Source of the DNA: Methylobacterium tardum
GTDB lineage: Bacteria; Pseudomonadota; Alphaproteobacteria; Rhizobiales; Beijerinckiaceae
DNA: 64,000 bases
Reading direction: 5' to 3'
NCBI RefSeq assembly: GCF_023546765.1
Contig: NZ_CP097484.1
Span: 1,367,501-1,431,500, forward strand
Part shown: positions 9,021 to 17,928 of the stretch, in pieces
Layout: every line of letters starts with the position of its first letter
Numbering within the stretch: the stretch's first letter is position 1
Made by a program: the position numbers and the translations under genes
The notes under the pieces: model-generated
Seen by the model: only the letters and a program-made list of their open reading frames with translations
What the model was told of the DNA's origin: nothing
Databases searched by the model: none

Positions 9021-9983
9021 ATGACTGACAATTTACGCCCCGAAACACCGCGCGACTTGGGTGACCATGACGCGCCTCATACCAGCCCCATCACGCCGGG
9101 CGAGGACGCGCGCTCGATCATGCTGAACCGGATATCCTGGGGCGCGGTGCTCGCAGGCGTCGTGGTCGCCCTGGTCGTACAGCTGCTCCTCAACCTCCTG
9201 GGGCTTGGCATCGGGGCAGCTTCACTTTCCGCGGCAGGTGGCGACAATCCCTCCGCGCAAACCTTCTCCATCGGTGCCGGCCTCTGGTGGACGCTCTCCG
9301 GCGTGATCGCCTCCTTCGCCGGTGCCTACGCGGCAGGCCGCCTCTCGGGCAAGCCGAAGGAGAACACCGCCGCCTGGCATGGGCTGACGGCCTGGGCCTT
9401 CACCACGCTGGTCATCTTCTACCTGCTGTCCTCCACGGTCGGCGGTGTGCTCGGCGGTGCCTTCAACTCGCTCAGCAGTGTGGCCGGCGGTCTGGCCCAC
9501 ACGGCCGGCGGCGCGGTTCAGACCGCCGCGCAAACGGCCGCGCCATCCCTCTCGAAGGTGAGCGACCCGTTCTCCTCCATTGAGCAGTCGGTTCGCGGGG
9601 CTTCCGCTGGCCAGGATCCGGCGGCCGCGAAGGATGCGGCCGTGGCCGCGGTGCGCGCCGCCGTCACCGGTGACCAAGCTCAGGCTGAGGCGGCGCGCAA
9701 CCGTGCGGCGGAGGCTCTGGCCAAGGCGCAGAACATCCCGGTCGATCAGGCGAAGGGTCAAGTGCAGCAGTACGAGCAGCAGTACCGTCAAGCGGCCGAC
9801 AGCGCCAAGGAGCAGGCGAAGCAGGCGGCCGAGTTGACGCGCAAGGCCGTCTCGCGCGGTGCCCTGTTCGGGTTCTTCGCGCTGGTGCTCGGCGCTGTAG
9901 CCTCGTGGTTCGGCGGGCGCATGGGTGCCGTCCACCCGACCATCACCGGTCTGAACCTCACGCCCATGCAACGCCGGTTGTGA
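9021..9983 (+). CDS. Inner-membrane protein with four hydrophobic segments and a coiled region
   Basis: About 320 residues from ATG 9021 (an alternative GTG/TTG at 8979 adds 14 unlikely residues). Membrane segments are visible at roughly residues 35-65 (WGAVLAGVVVALVVQLLL), 80-105, 120-145 (FTTLVIFYLLSSTVGGVLGG) and 275-300 (GFFALVLGAVASWFGG). Between the third and fourth lies an alanine/glutamine-rich, probably helical 120-residue loop. Similar proteins in this group of bacteria are annotated only as PhnA-like or hypothetical; no enzymatic motif is seen. It is divergent from the CsbD/DUF2382 genes and probably part of the same stress island. Confidence 0.75.
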   Translation: MTDNLRPETPRDLGDHDAPHTSPITPGEDARSIMLNRISWGAVLAGVVVALVVQLLLNLLGLGIGAASLSAAGGDNPSAQTFSIGAGLWWTLSGVIASFAGAYAAGRLSGKPKENTAAWHGLTAWAFTTLVIFYLLSSTVGGVLGGAFNSLSSVAGGLAHTAGGAVQTAAQTAAPSLSKVSDPFSSIEQSVRGASAGQDPAAAKDAAVAAVRAAVTGDQAQAEAARNRAAEALAKAQNIPVDQAKGQVQQYEQQYRQAADSAKEQAKQAAELTRKAVSRGALFGFFALVLGAVASWFGGRMGAVHPTITGLNLTPMQRRL

Positions 9984-9989
9984 CCGACT

Positions 9990-10049
9990 CCCCTGCGTGA
10001 ACGCAGGGGCATCTCCCGGCCATGATCGCCTGGTTCGCGATCATGGCCG
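9990..10049 (+). terminator. Two consecutive hairpins after the membrane-protein gene
   Basis: CCCCTGCG/CGCAGGGG (9990-9997 and 10002-10009) is followed by a 13-bp perfect stem CGGCCATGATCGC/GCGATCATGGCCG (10017-10029 and 10037-10049). The pair lies directly after the stop at 9983 and is the likely transcription end. Confidence 0.7.
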
Positions 10050-10386
10050 CCTCGAGAGTTCCCGCTTCGGGCCGCAGGTGCGGCTCGATTCACGCGCCGT
10101 CATCGCCGGCCCGACAGCCATAAATGGTTTAGCAGGGGACCGTCGCCTTTAGGCGACGGGGGAACGCGGCTCGGCGATTGCTCCTGAGAACAGATCGGGT
10201 ACGATCTCCCTGTGGCGTTGAGATCGTACAAATATCGGCTCCGGCCCAATCGCGCGCAGGTCGTGGCGCTCGACGCCATGCTGCGGGACTTCTGTGGCCT
10301 GTACAACGCAGGGCTCCAGCAGCACATTGAGGCGTTCCGCCGTCGACGTGTCAGCCTGGGCTACGCCCAGCAGGCAAATGAACTTA

Positions 10387-11427
10387 GAGCCGGTCCCGGG
10401 CGGATTGCGACGGGTTAGCGGCTGGCGCGTTGACGGGTGAAGGAGCATGCCGATGCCTTCACCTCTGTCGGTCGACTTACGCGAGCGTGTCGTGGCTGCC
10501 GTGGCGGCAGGGGCCTCGTGCCACCGAGCCGCAGCTCGCTTTGGGGTCAGCGTGTCCAGCGCCAGCCGCTGGTCGCAGCGCTCGCACCAAGAGGGCCATG
10601 TCGCGCCCAAGCCGATGGGCGGCGATCACACCTCGCAGCGCATCGAGGCGCATGCCGCACTGATCCTGGCGACTTCCGAACAGGAGCCGCGTCTCTTCCT
10701 GCGCGAGCTGCGCGACCGACTGGCTGAGCAGGGCGTCCAGACCAGCACAAGCGGCCTGTCGCGCTTCTTCCAGCGACACGCGATCACCTGGAAAAGGGGG
10801 CGACGTATGCAGCTGAGCAGGAGCGTGACGACGTAAGAGCGGCCCGCGCGGCTTGGTTCGAGGCCCAGCCCGAGCTCGATCCGGACCGGCTGGTGTTCCT
10901 GGACGAAACAGCGGCTGCCACCAACATGGCGCGCCGCTACGGCTGGGCCCGACGCGGCGAGCGCTGCCGGCTTGCAGCCCCACTCGGCCACTACAAAACC
11001 ACGACCATCACGGCCGCCCTGCGCACGAGCGGGCTGTGTGCCACCGCGCTGCTGGACGGCCCCACGAACGGCAGGTGCTTCTGCAGCTATGTCACCGACA
11101 CCTTGGTCCCGGTGCTGCAGCCGGGCGACATCGTTGTCATGGACAACCTGCCAGCCCACAAGGTCGCCGGCGTGCAGGATGCGATCGAGGCCGCAGGAGC
11201 GCGGCTGCTCTACCTTCCGTCCTACAGCCCTGATTTCAACCCGATCGAGCAGGCCTTCGCAAAGCTGAAGGCTCTGCTACGCAGCACGGCAGCCCGCACG
11301 ATCCCGGATCTCTGGGCGGCGATCCGTCAGGCCTTCACCCGCTTCACGCCGCAGGAGTGCCGCAACTACCTCGCCGCAGCCGGCTACGAGAATGACTTGG
11401 CCGTCGCTACCTGACCGGGAACAGCTC
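10387..11427 (+). mobile_element. IS630-family insertion sequence with TA target duplication
   Basis: The element is flanked by TA at 10385-10386 and 11428-11429, the target preference of IS630. Its ends are imperfect inverted repeats (GAGCCGGTCCCGGGC on the left, GAGCTGTTCCCGGTC read inward from the right; 12 of 15 match). Length is 1041 bp. It interrupts tnpB of element A, so it arrived later. Confidence 0.9.
10447..11414 (+). CDS. IS630-family transposase made by -1 frameshifting
   Basis: Two overlapping frames. The first (ATG 10447, preceded by AGGAG) gives an HTH region (AAARFGVSVSSASRWSQR) and runs to 10836. The second holds the DDE catalytic core: D in VFLDET, D in VVMDNLPAHK, E in YSPDFNPIEQAF. 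The two overlap at GAAAAGGGGG (10791-10800); a -1 slip there gives EKGATYAAEQERDD and a continuous protein of about 322 residues. Such slippery sites are typical of IS630 elements, and all catalytic residues are present, so the element is probably active. Confidence 0.88.
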
Positions 11428-12249
11428 TAAAGCCTGCCGCGCTGACGATCCCGAGGGGCTGGGACGCTGGTCGTTCACTGCCTTGCAGCAGGTGCTACGC
11501 CGCCTCCAGCAGGCCTACGCTGCCTTCTTCAAGCGCGGATACGGGTTTCCTCGCTTTCGCGCTGCGGCCCGCTACCACGCCGCCACGTTCCGCTTCGGCG
11601 ACGGGCTGAGCCTGAGGAAAGATGGTCGCCTCGGCATCGTCGGTGTGCCGGGCGGGATCAAAGCCGTCTGGCACCGCAAACTGCCGAAAGACGCGACGAT
11701 CGCCACCGCGATCGTGACGCGCCAGCAGGGCAAATGGTACGTCGTGTTCTCGGTCGAAGCCGCCTTTGCCGACGCTTGCGGTACCGGCACCGTCGGCATC
11801 GATCTTGGGCTGAACAGCTTAGTCGCAACCAGCGACGGAGAGATCATCCCGGCTCCGCGCTATGCTCGCCGGGCGCACACGGCTCAGCGACGCCGCCAAC
11901 GCGCGCTCGCACGCTGCCAGCGCGGCAGTCGCCGCCGCCTAAAGGCCAAGGCCCGATTGGCGGCGGCGTCTGCGAAGATCGCGCGACAGCGGCGCGATCA
12001 CCTGCACAAGCTCTCGCGGTCCCTGGTGTCACGGTACCAAGGCATCGCGTTTGAAGATCTCAATCTGACTGGGCTCAAGAAAGGTATGCTGGCCCGGTCC
12101 GTTCATGACGCCGCGTGGAGCACGCTCGTTCAGTTCGTCCGGTTCAAGGCTGCAAGTGCCGGAGCCGAAGTCGTGCTGGTCGATCCGCGCGGCACATCGC
12201 AGACGTGCCCGTCCTGTGGCGCGATCAAGCCGAAGGCGCTCAAGGAACG

Positions 12250-12422
12250 CCAGCACCGCTGCACCTGTGGCTGTGTGCTGGACCGTGACGTTGCCGCGGC
12301 CAAGATCGTGCATCGACGGGCCTTCGGATAGGGCCGGGATATCGTGCCTTCAGGACTTAAGCGGGCGGGTTGCCGCGGAGCTGTCCTGAGAAGCCGCCTG
12401 CTTCAGCAGGCGGAGTTGTCAC
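12250..12422 (+). ncRNA. Predicted omega-RNA (reRNA) at the right end of element A
   Basis: In IS605 elements the guide RNA of TnpB overlaps the end of tnpB and the right end, with the guide being the flanking DNA. The hairpin at 12394-12413 is conserved in element B with a compensating change (CCGCCTGC/GCAGGCGG against CCGCCCGC/GCGGGCGG), which supports a selected structure. The guide would start at about 12423 (GTTTGAGAACCGCG). The 5' limit is a guess. Confidence 0.35.
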
Positions 12423-12450
12423 GTTTGAGAACCGCGCGTTCGCGGAGGTC

Positions 12451-13881
12451 GGTCGTGTCCCTGGAGGTGGTGTAGCTCGCCGGTAGCGGGAGAGCCCGCC
12501 TGCGCGCCCTTGACAGCGCTGTAGCAGGCGGGATCTCTCGCGGGGTGGTCATCGGCGGTTGCCGGGTAGGGTCGGGTTGCGAGCACCAACCTCGAACCCG
12601 AGAGACCCTCGATGACCGACGAGATGATGGCCCTGCGCGGGCTGATGGAGAAGAGCGCCGACGCCGATCTGCTGCGCGAGATGATCGGCTTTGCGGCCAA
12701 ACGCCTGATGGAGCTGGAGGTCGGTGGCCTGACCGGCGCGGCCCACGGCGAAAAGAGCGCCGAGCGGCTGGTCCAGCGCAACGGTGACCCGTGACCGGGA
12801 TTGGCAGACGCGGGCCGGCACGGTCGAACTGCGCATTCCGAAGCTGCGTAAGGGCAGCTACTTCCCAGGCTTCCTAGAGCCGCGCCGGATGGCCGAGAAG
12901 GCGCTCACGGCTGTGATCCAGGAGGCCTACATCCAGGGCATCTCGACCCGCTCGGTCGATGACCTCGTCCAAGCCATGGGCGGCACAGGCGCGTCGAAGA
13001 GCCAAGTCAGCCGGCTCTGCCAGGAGATCGACGAGCGCGTGGGCGCGTTCCTCGCCCGGCCCATCGAGGGCGAGTGGCCCTACCTCTGGATCGATGCGAC
13101 CTACGTGAAGGTGCGCCAGGACGGCCGTATCGTCTCTGTCGCCGTAATCGTGGCGGTGGGCGTCAACGTTGACGGCCGTCGCGAGGTGCTCGGCATGGAT
13201 GTCGGCCCGTCCGAGGCCGAGACGTTCTGGACGGACTTTCTCCGCAAGCTGGCGCGGCGCGGCCTGCGCGGGGTCAAGCTGGTGATCTCGGACGCCCACG
13301 AGGGCATCAAGGCGTCGGTGGCCAAGGTGATGAACGCGACCTGGCAGCGTTGCCGCGTCCACTTCATGCGCAACGTGCTCGCCCATGCCGGACGCAGCGG
13401 GCGGCGTGTCGTCTCCGCCTTCATCGCCACGGCATTTGCTCGAGGCACGATGCCGAGGCGGCCCGTCAGCAGTGGCGGCGCGTGGCTGATCAGCTCCGGC
13501 CGAAGGTCCCCAAGCTCGCCGCGCTGATGGACGAGGCTGAGCCGGACGTGCTGGCCTACATGGGCTTCCCCACCCAGCATCGGGTCAAGCTGCACTCCAC
13601 GAACCCGCTGGAACGCCTCAACGGCGAGATCAAGCGCCGGACCGAGGTGGTCGGCATCTTCCCCAACGAGGCGGCCATCACACGCCTCGTCGGCGCGATC
13701 CTGCTGGAACAGAACGACGAGTGGGCCGTCCAGCGCTCCCGCTACATCACCCTGGAAAGCATCGCCCCGATCGGCGATGATCCCCTCGTCAGCCTGCCGA
13801 CCCTGGCAGCCTGATCAATCCGGCCCAAGCCGGTGATCGTGGTGGCCACGCCGAAGCTACACCACGCCAGGGGACACAGCC
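12451..13881 (+). mobile_element. IS256-family insertion sequence with 8-bp target duplication
   Basis: Target duplication CGGAGGTC is found at 12443-12450 and 13882-13889. The terminal inverted repeats are 28 bp, 21 of 28 matching; both share GTGTCCC near the outside and TGGTGTAGCT on the inside. Length 1431 bp, usual for IS256. The clean duplication suggests a fairly recent insertion. Confidence 0.9.
12612..13814 (+). pseudogene. IS256-family (Mutator) transposase with two frameshifts
   Basis: Read across three frames, the product is a normal IS256 transposase of about 400 residues: start [17 protein letters not shown], catalytic DDE with D in [11 protein letters not shown] in [11 protein letters not shown] and E in [20 protein letters not shown]. 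The first shift is near 12779 (an extra G after GGT gives GACCC and a stop TGA at 12792) and the second near 13445 (between TAFAR and [12 protein letters not shown]). With the shifts the enzyme cannot be made, so the element is immobile unless these are sequencing errors. Confidence 0.88.
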
Positions 13882-14187
13882 CGGAGGTCGATCGCGGCAT
13901 TGGTGTCGCGGTCGATCTCCGCGCCAAAAGCATCGCTTGGGTGCGACGAGTTCGACGCAGGACAAGGCCAGTGGATCGCGATTGCGATTTCCCAGCCTCA
14001 GCAATGGAAGATTGAGAAACCGAGCCAGCACAACCTCGGGTTTTAGGCGCTCTGCCGCAATGTAACCTATGTTGTGTACTCAACATGGTTAGGAAAAATT
14101 TAGGCTTTGGCCGGCAGCTTGATCTTAGTCGACTGCCATGCTGCTCGGCGAGCGGCCAGTCTCTGCAATATTCGGACCCGAAGCGCC

Positions 14188-15948
14188 ATGCTGAAGCTGT
14201 TTGCGAGCGCCCGCCCTTCAGGCTTACGCCTGAACAAGAAGTCGGAAGCAGCTCCCAAGCTCAGCCGCGCCACGCTGGAGGCCAAGCTCGCGGCGCTCAG
14301 CAAGTCGCTGGCCACGATCGAGTTCGCGATGGACGGCACGATCCTCCAAGCCAACGCCAACTTCCTCGCCGCCATGGGCTACGAGTTGGACGAGGTCGTG
14401 GGCAAGCACCACGCCATGTTCATGGACAAGGGCGAGGCCGAGAGCAAAGCCTACGCCGAGTTCTGGGCCACGCTGCGTCGCGGCCAGTTCCAGTCCGCCG
14501 AGTACCGGCGCTTGGCCAAGGGCGGCCGGGAGGTCTGGATACAGGCGACCTACAACCCGATCCTCGATGAGGCGGGCAAGCCCATCCGGGTGATGAAGTG
14601 CGCCACCGACGTGACCGCGCAGAAGATGCAGGCCGCCGACTTCTCCGGCCAGATCGACGCGATCAACAAGGCGCAGGCCGTGATCCACTTCGCCATGGAC
14701 GGCACGATCCTGGACGCCAACGACAACTTCCTCAAAGCGGTCGGCTATGACCGGGCCGAGGTCGTCGGCCAGCATCACGCGATGTTCGTCGCTCCTGAAG
14801 AGGCCAAAGGCTGGGAGTACGCCAGTTTCTGGCAGAAGCTCGGTCGCGGCCTACACCAGAACGCGGAGTTCCGCCGCTTCGCCAAGGGCGGGCGGGAGAT
14901 CTGGTTGCAGGCCAGCTACAACCCGATCTTCGACATGAATGGTCGCCCGTTCAAGGTCGTCAAATACGCCACCGACGTCACGGCCGAGAAGCTCAAGAAT
15001 GCCGACTTCTCCGGCCAGATCGACGCGATCAACAAGGCGCAGGCCGTGATCCACTTCGCCATGGACGGCACGATCCTGGACGCCAACGACAACTTTCTCG
15101 ACGCGATGGGCTACCGGTTCAATGAGATTCAGGGCCAGCACCATCAGATATTCGTCGAGCGAGCCTACGCGGCTAGCCGCGAGTACCAGGAGTTCTGGCA
15201 GAAGCTGCGGCGGGGCGAGTTCCACTCGGCCGCATTCTCGCGGGTCGGCAAGAACGGGCGTGAGGTCTGGATCCAAGCGACCTACAATCCAATCTGCGAC
15301 ATGTCCGGTCGCCCATTCAAGGTGGTCAAGTACGCCACCGACATCACCGAGAATGTCCGCGCCCGCGCGGCAGCCTTGGAGGCGGCCCAGAAGACGGCGG
15401 CGAACGTACAGGCGGTGGCGGCTGCGGCCGAGGAGATGACCGCGTCGGTGGCCGAGATCACGGTATCGATGAGCCGCTCTAAGCAGGCGGTGGACGTGAT
15501 CCACGGCCATGCCCTGAGTGCGGACCGCTCGACCGTGCAGTTGCACAAGGCCACGGAAGCGATGGATGGGGTGGTGCAATTGATCAGCAAGACGGCCGAG
15601 CAGATCAATCTGCTGGCGCTGAACGCGACCATCGAGTCGGCGCGGGCAGGTGAGGCGGGCAAGGGGTTCGCGATCGTGGCCAACGAGGTCAAGGCGTTGG
15701 CCACACAGACCACGACCGCCACGGTTCGCATCTCGGAGGAGATCGCGGCGATGCAGGACGTGTCGGCGGAGGTGGTGCAGACTCTGGCGGCGATCAGCGA
15801 GGCGGTCGGATCGGTGCAGGACTTCGTCTCGGGAGCAGCCGCGGCGATCGAGCAGCAGAGCGCGGCAACGGGCGAAATCTCGGCGAACATGCAAGTCGCA
15901 TCAGCCGGTATGGCTGATATCAGCCGGAGCCTCAGCGCCTTGGTTTAG
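14188..15948 (+). CDS. Soluble methyl-accepting chemotaxis protein with three PAS domains
   Basis: A 586-residue cytoplasmic chemoreceptor. ATG 14188 ([15 protein letters not shown]) is chosen over an upstream start at 14107, since similar proteins begin with this helix. Three PAS modules of about 122 residues each (near residues 30-150, 150-270, 270-392) share [15 protein letters not shown] and end ATDVTA or ATDITE; modules two and three start with an identical DNA segment. The C-terminal 190 residues are an MCP signalling domain with the hairpin tip [33 protein letters not shown]. No membrane helix. PAS-only receptors of this kind usually bind heme or flavin and report redox or oxygen state; that is inference. 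No che gene is nearby. Confidence 0.93.
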   Translation: MLKLFASARPSGLRLNKKSEAAPKLSRATLEAKLAALSKSLATIEFAMDGTILQANANFLAAMGYELDEVVGKHHAMFMDKGEAESKAYAEFWATLRRGQFQSAEYRRLAKGGREVWIQATYNPILDEAGKPIRVMKCATDVTAQKMQAADFSGQIDAINKAQAVIHFAMDGTILDANDNFLKAVGYDRAEVVGQHHAMFVAPEEAKGWEYASFWQKLGRGLHQNAEFRRFAKGGREIWLQASYNPIFDMNGRPFKVVKYATDVTAEKLKNADFSGQIDAINKAQAVIHFAMDGTILDANDNFLDAMGYRFNEIQGQHHQIFVERAYAASREYQEFWQKLRRGEFHSAAFSRVGKNGREVWIQATYNPICDMSGRPFKVVKYATDITENVRARAAALEAAQKTAANVQAVAAAAEEMTASVAEITVSMSRSKQAVDVIHGHALSADRSTVQLHKATEAMDGVVQLISKTAEQINLLALNATIESARAGEAGKGFAIVANEVKALATQTTTATVRISEEIAAMQDVSAEVVQTLAAISEAVGSVQDFVSGAAAAIEQQSAATGEISANMQVASAGMADISRSLSALV

Positions 15949-16075
15949 CGTGTCTCAGACCGCTGACGACACGCCCATTCTTCAGTCGCCTGGGGTGGCA
16001 GAGCGCCTTTGTAGCGCCTGATACTACCGTGGTGTGATGTGCCCGTCTTGCGCCCGAGTTCCCGAGGAGGGAAAA

Positions 16076-16396
16076 ATGGCCGAACTCCGAGTGCTTCCTG
16101 TCGATCTAAGTGCCGCGGGCACAAGCCACATCAGCAATTTGCTGGCAGCTGCGGCGACAGAAGGGCGGGATCTCGGCTCGCGCATTCCGCACATGCGAAT
16201 GCTCGCGCATTCCCTCGATCGGCTCGCGCAGACGTTGAGTGAAAATGTCCGCGTTCTGAGTGTTGACCTTGAGTCGAACCACCCAGAAATCTCCGAGGCG
16301 CGCGTTGCCATGGCAAAGCTCGACCGACTTGTCCAGGAAGTCCGTAAGCTGGTTGAGATGTTGGACGCGTTGCCGGTCAAAACGCCCGAGTCGTAG
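16076..16396 (+). CDS. Hypothetical helical protein (106 aa)
   Basis: ATG 16076 is preceded by a strong ribosome site (GAGGAGGG, 16064-16071), which decides the start over an earlier ATG at 16034. The product is a 106-residue, mostly helical protein (MAELRVLPVDLSAAGTSH, then RMLAHSLDRLAQTLSEN, ending VEMLDALPVKTPES) with no membrane segment. It follows the PAS chemoreceptor by about 130 bases on the same strand. No family is recognised. Confidence 0.7.
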   Translation: MAELRVLPVDLSAAGTSHISNLLAAAATEGRDLGSRIPHMRMLAHSLDRLAQTLSENVRVLSVDLESNHPEISEARVAMAKLDRLVQEVRKLVEMLDALPVKTPES

Positions 16397-16786
16397 AGGG
16401 CTGTCCGGCTCTGAAACCAGACCGATCGTGACATGCAGATGAGACCAGACAAGCCGCAGAGCGACAAGGGTCGCGACCACATCTGCCATCAGGGCAAGTA
16501 TCAGTTTCGCAACATCAATTGCTCATGGTGGACAGTCCTATGTGCTGACCAATGTATGGGATGAGGGAAATTGCGAGGCTCCTGCGTAACGGATGCCCCT
16601 GGTGGTTGAAAGCGTAAGCGTGGGAGGGCGACGGGCATGCGCGGCCGCTAGCTCCAGGACGCGTGCAGCCTCAAGCAGTCGTAGGTGCCCTGCCAGAGGC
16701 CAGCCACGGGCCGCGCTTCGTATTGAACAGACGGCCTTCAAAGCCTTTTCTAAGGTGACGCTGCCCCCAACCGAAGCAATGACACC
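16397..16786. other. Intergenic stretch
   Basis: Lies between convergent genes. No gene or strong terminator recognised on either strand. Confidence 0.4.
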
Positions 16787-17854
16787 CTACACGCGCTCGA
16801 GCTCGAGGTAGCCGATGACGCCCGCAGCATCTTCCGTGTAGGTCGTCTTTCGGACCGCCGAGGGCTCAAGATCCTGGGCGAAGCGCTCGATCTCGTCGCG
16901 GGAGCGGTACAGAAGGTACCAATCCATGTACACTTCCATGTAGGCCTCCTCGGGAACACCCCAGAGGAAGTTCGGGATGACGAGTCGGCCGCCGTCGTTG
17001 AGCTGGTCGAAGAGGATCCGCGTCAGGCGCGCGGCCACCCTGGCATCGAGGTAATCGTAGAGGCCGGCAGCGTAGATGAGGTCGAAGCGCCCCAGGTCTG
17101 CCTTGCCCGCGAGGATGTTGCGGACGGTTACCTGCCTAGTCTCGATCGCATCGGAAATCGACGCCCGGTAGCCGTCGACGGTCGACAGGCTGACCGGGTC
17201 TTGGTCGGTCGCGAGCAGACGTCCGACACGCCCCTCCCTCAAGGCCACGCTCAGTTCCGCCTCGCGGAGGTGGCCGCTGGCGACCGCCAGGATCGCCGGC
17301 ATGTCGCAGCGGGCTGCGGTCTCGTCAATCTTCGCGGCCAGGATGGACCGGCGATGGCGCACCGCCTCGCAGGCCGTCACGTCGACGGTGAAGGTCATGA
17401 CCGTCCGCCCGGCATCGGTCGCTGCCTCTTGCGCGAGCCGCGCGGCGGGATGGCGGTAGACGAAGTCCAGCAGCCCGGCATCCCCGGGGTATCCGCGCGG
17501 CTGCATGAAGGAGTGCCGCGTGAACGGACATTCGTGCACGAGGCCGGCGAGGGCGTGTGCACGGGCGGCCGGCAGGACTGCCTCCCGCCACGCCCGATCG
17601 CCGAACGCCTCCTTCAAGGCTCCGAGTAGATCGATGACGGCGCTCGTCAGCCTCGCGTAGTTCCCCGGCTGCGCAAGTCCGAGAAGGTTGGTTAGGGCTC
17701 GCCCGACGTCGTCCGCTACGACCGGGTAGAGTTCCTCGGGAATCTCCGCCGGGATCTGGCTGACATCGCCGCGCGATCGCTCGAACTCCCTGAGCGACAC
17801 AAAACCATGCAAGCGATCGCGCTCGCGGGATAGTGAAAGTTGCCCACCCGACAT
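16787..17854 (-). CDS. SAM-dependent methyltransferase of the 3-hydroxypalmitic acid methyl ester (EF) type
   Basis: A 355-residue soluble protein from ATG 17854. The N-terminal half carries the family block ECPFTRHSFMQPRGYPGDAGLLD and the linker RHRRSILAAKIDE; the C-terminal half is a class I methyltransferase fold with an unusual glycine motif (ILAVASGHLREAEL), an acidic DQDPVSL after the second strand and DLIYAAGLYDYL near motif IV. Relatives are annotated as extracellular-factor 3-hydroxypalmitic acid methyl ester biosynthesis proteins, by analogy with Ralstonia PhcB; whether this one makes a signal is inference. The start codon directly follows a TGGTTAAGC box that recurs upstream, so the gene may be self- or signal-regulated. 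Confidence 0.75.
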   Translation of the reverse strand: MSGGQLSLSRERDRLHGFVSLREFERSRGDVSQIPAEIPEELYPVVADDVGRALTNLLGLAQPGNYARLTSAVIDLLGALKEAFGDRAWREAVLPAARAHALAGLVHECPFTRHSFMQPRGYPGDAGLLDFVYRHPAARLAQEAATDAGRTVMTFTVDVTACEAVRHRRSILAAKIDETAARCDMPAILAVASGHLREAELSVALREGRVGRLLATDQDPVSLSTVDGYRASISDAIETRQVTVRNILAGKADLGRFDLIYAAGLYDYLDARVAARLTRILFDQLNDGGRLVIPNFLWGVPEEAYMEVYMDWYLLYRSRDEIERFAQDLEPSAVRKTTYTEDAAGVIGYLELERV

Positions 17855-17928
17855 GCTTAACCACCCCTGAGTCCCGACGCCGGAACGCATCCACGGCTTA
17901 TGGTTAAGCTTAACGAATGGTTAAGCTT
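17853..17928. promoter_or_regulatory. Three TGGTTAAGC boxes around the methyltransferase start
   Basis: ATGGTTAAGCTT occurs at 17900-17911 and again at 17917-17928 as direct repeats with a 17-bp period; the reverse complement GCTTAACCA lies at 17855-17863, touching the start codon. The first box is part of a palindrome TTAAGCTTAA. This looks like an operator array. Confidence 0.45.

Larger units (their letters stand above)
10212..12331 (+). pseudogene. tnpB: tnpB (RNA-guided nuclease of IS605 type), split by IS630 insertion
   Basis: The N-terminal part (GTG 10212, MALRSYKYRLRPNRAQ) stops inside the IS630 end; the rest resumes at 11430. Removing 10387-11427 plus one TA joins the two as ELKACRADDPEGLGRW, in frame and matching the homologous stretch in element B. 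The C-terminal part has RuvC residues in GTVGIDLGLNS, FEDLNLTG and VLDRDVAAAK, and the zinc ribbon CPSCG/CTCGC. TnpB is an omega-RNA-guided DNA nuclease that helps retain IS605 elements. As it stands the gene is disrupted, though a downstream piece from 11483 could still be translated without the N-terminal domain. Confidence 0.88.
10118..12422 (+). mobile_element. IS605/IS1341-type tnpB element A, interrupted by an IS630 element
   Basis: The ends can be placed by comparison with element B at 38482-40314: both begin CCATAAAT, then share GCAGGGGACCGTC and a subterminal hairpin (here CCGTCGCC/GGCGACGG, 10140-10159), and both end with a hairpin followed by GAGTTGTCAC (here stem CCGCCTGC/GCAGGCGG at 12394-12413). 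It carries only tnpB, no tnpA, so it would need a transposase in trans. The IS630 element at 10387-11427 lies inside tnpB. Confidence 0.8.
12423..13990 (-). pseudogene. C-terminal remnant of an older tnpB, split by IS256
   Basis: With the IS256 element (12451-13881) and one 8-base duplicate removed, the minus strand from about 13935 reads DAFGAEIDRDTNAAIDLRER then AVLK. This matches the last RuvC motif of TnpB (DRDxNAA) and the short tail after it. Element A abuts its end at 12423, so this older copy was hit by both element A and the IS256. Upstream sequence to about 13990 lacks a recognisable zinc ribbon. Confidence 0.4.

Noticed and set aside
10118..14000. CRISPR array or Cas genes near the tnpB copies
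   Set aside because: No regularly spaced repeats of 25-40 bases and no cas-like frame were seen anywhere in the window.
14851..15894. Long minus-strand open frame (347 codons)
   Set aside because: Antisense to the PAS chemoreceptor; rich in Arg, His and Leu as expected for a shadow frame.
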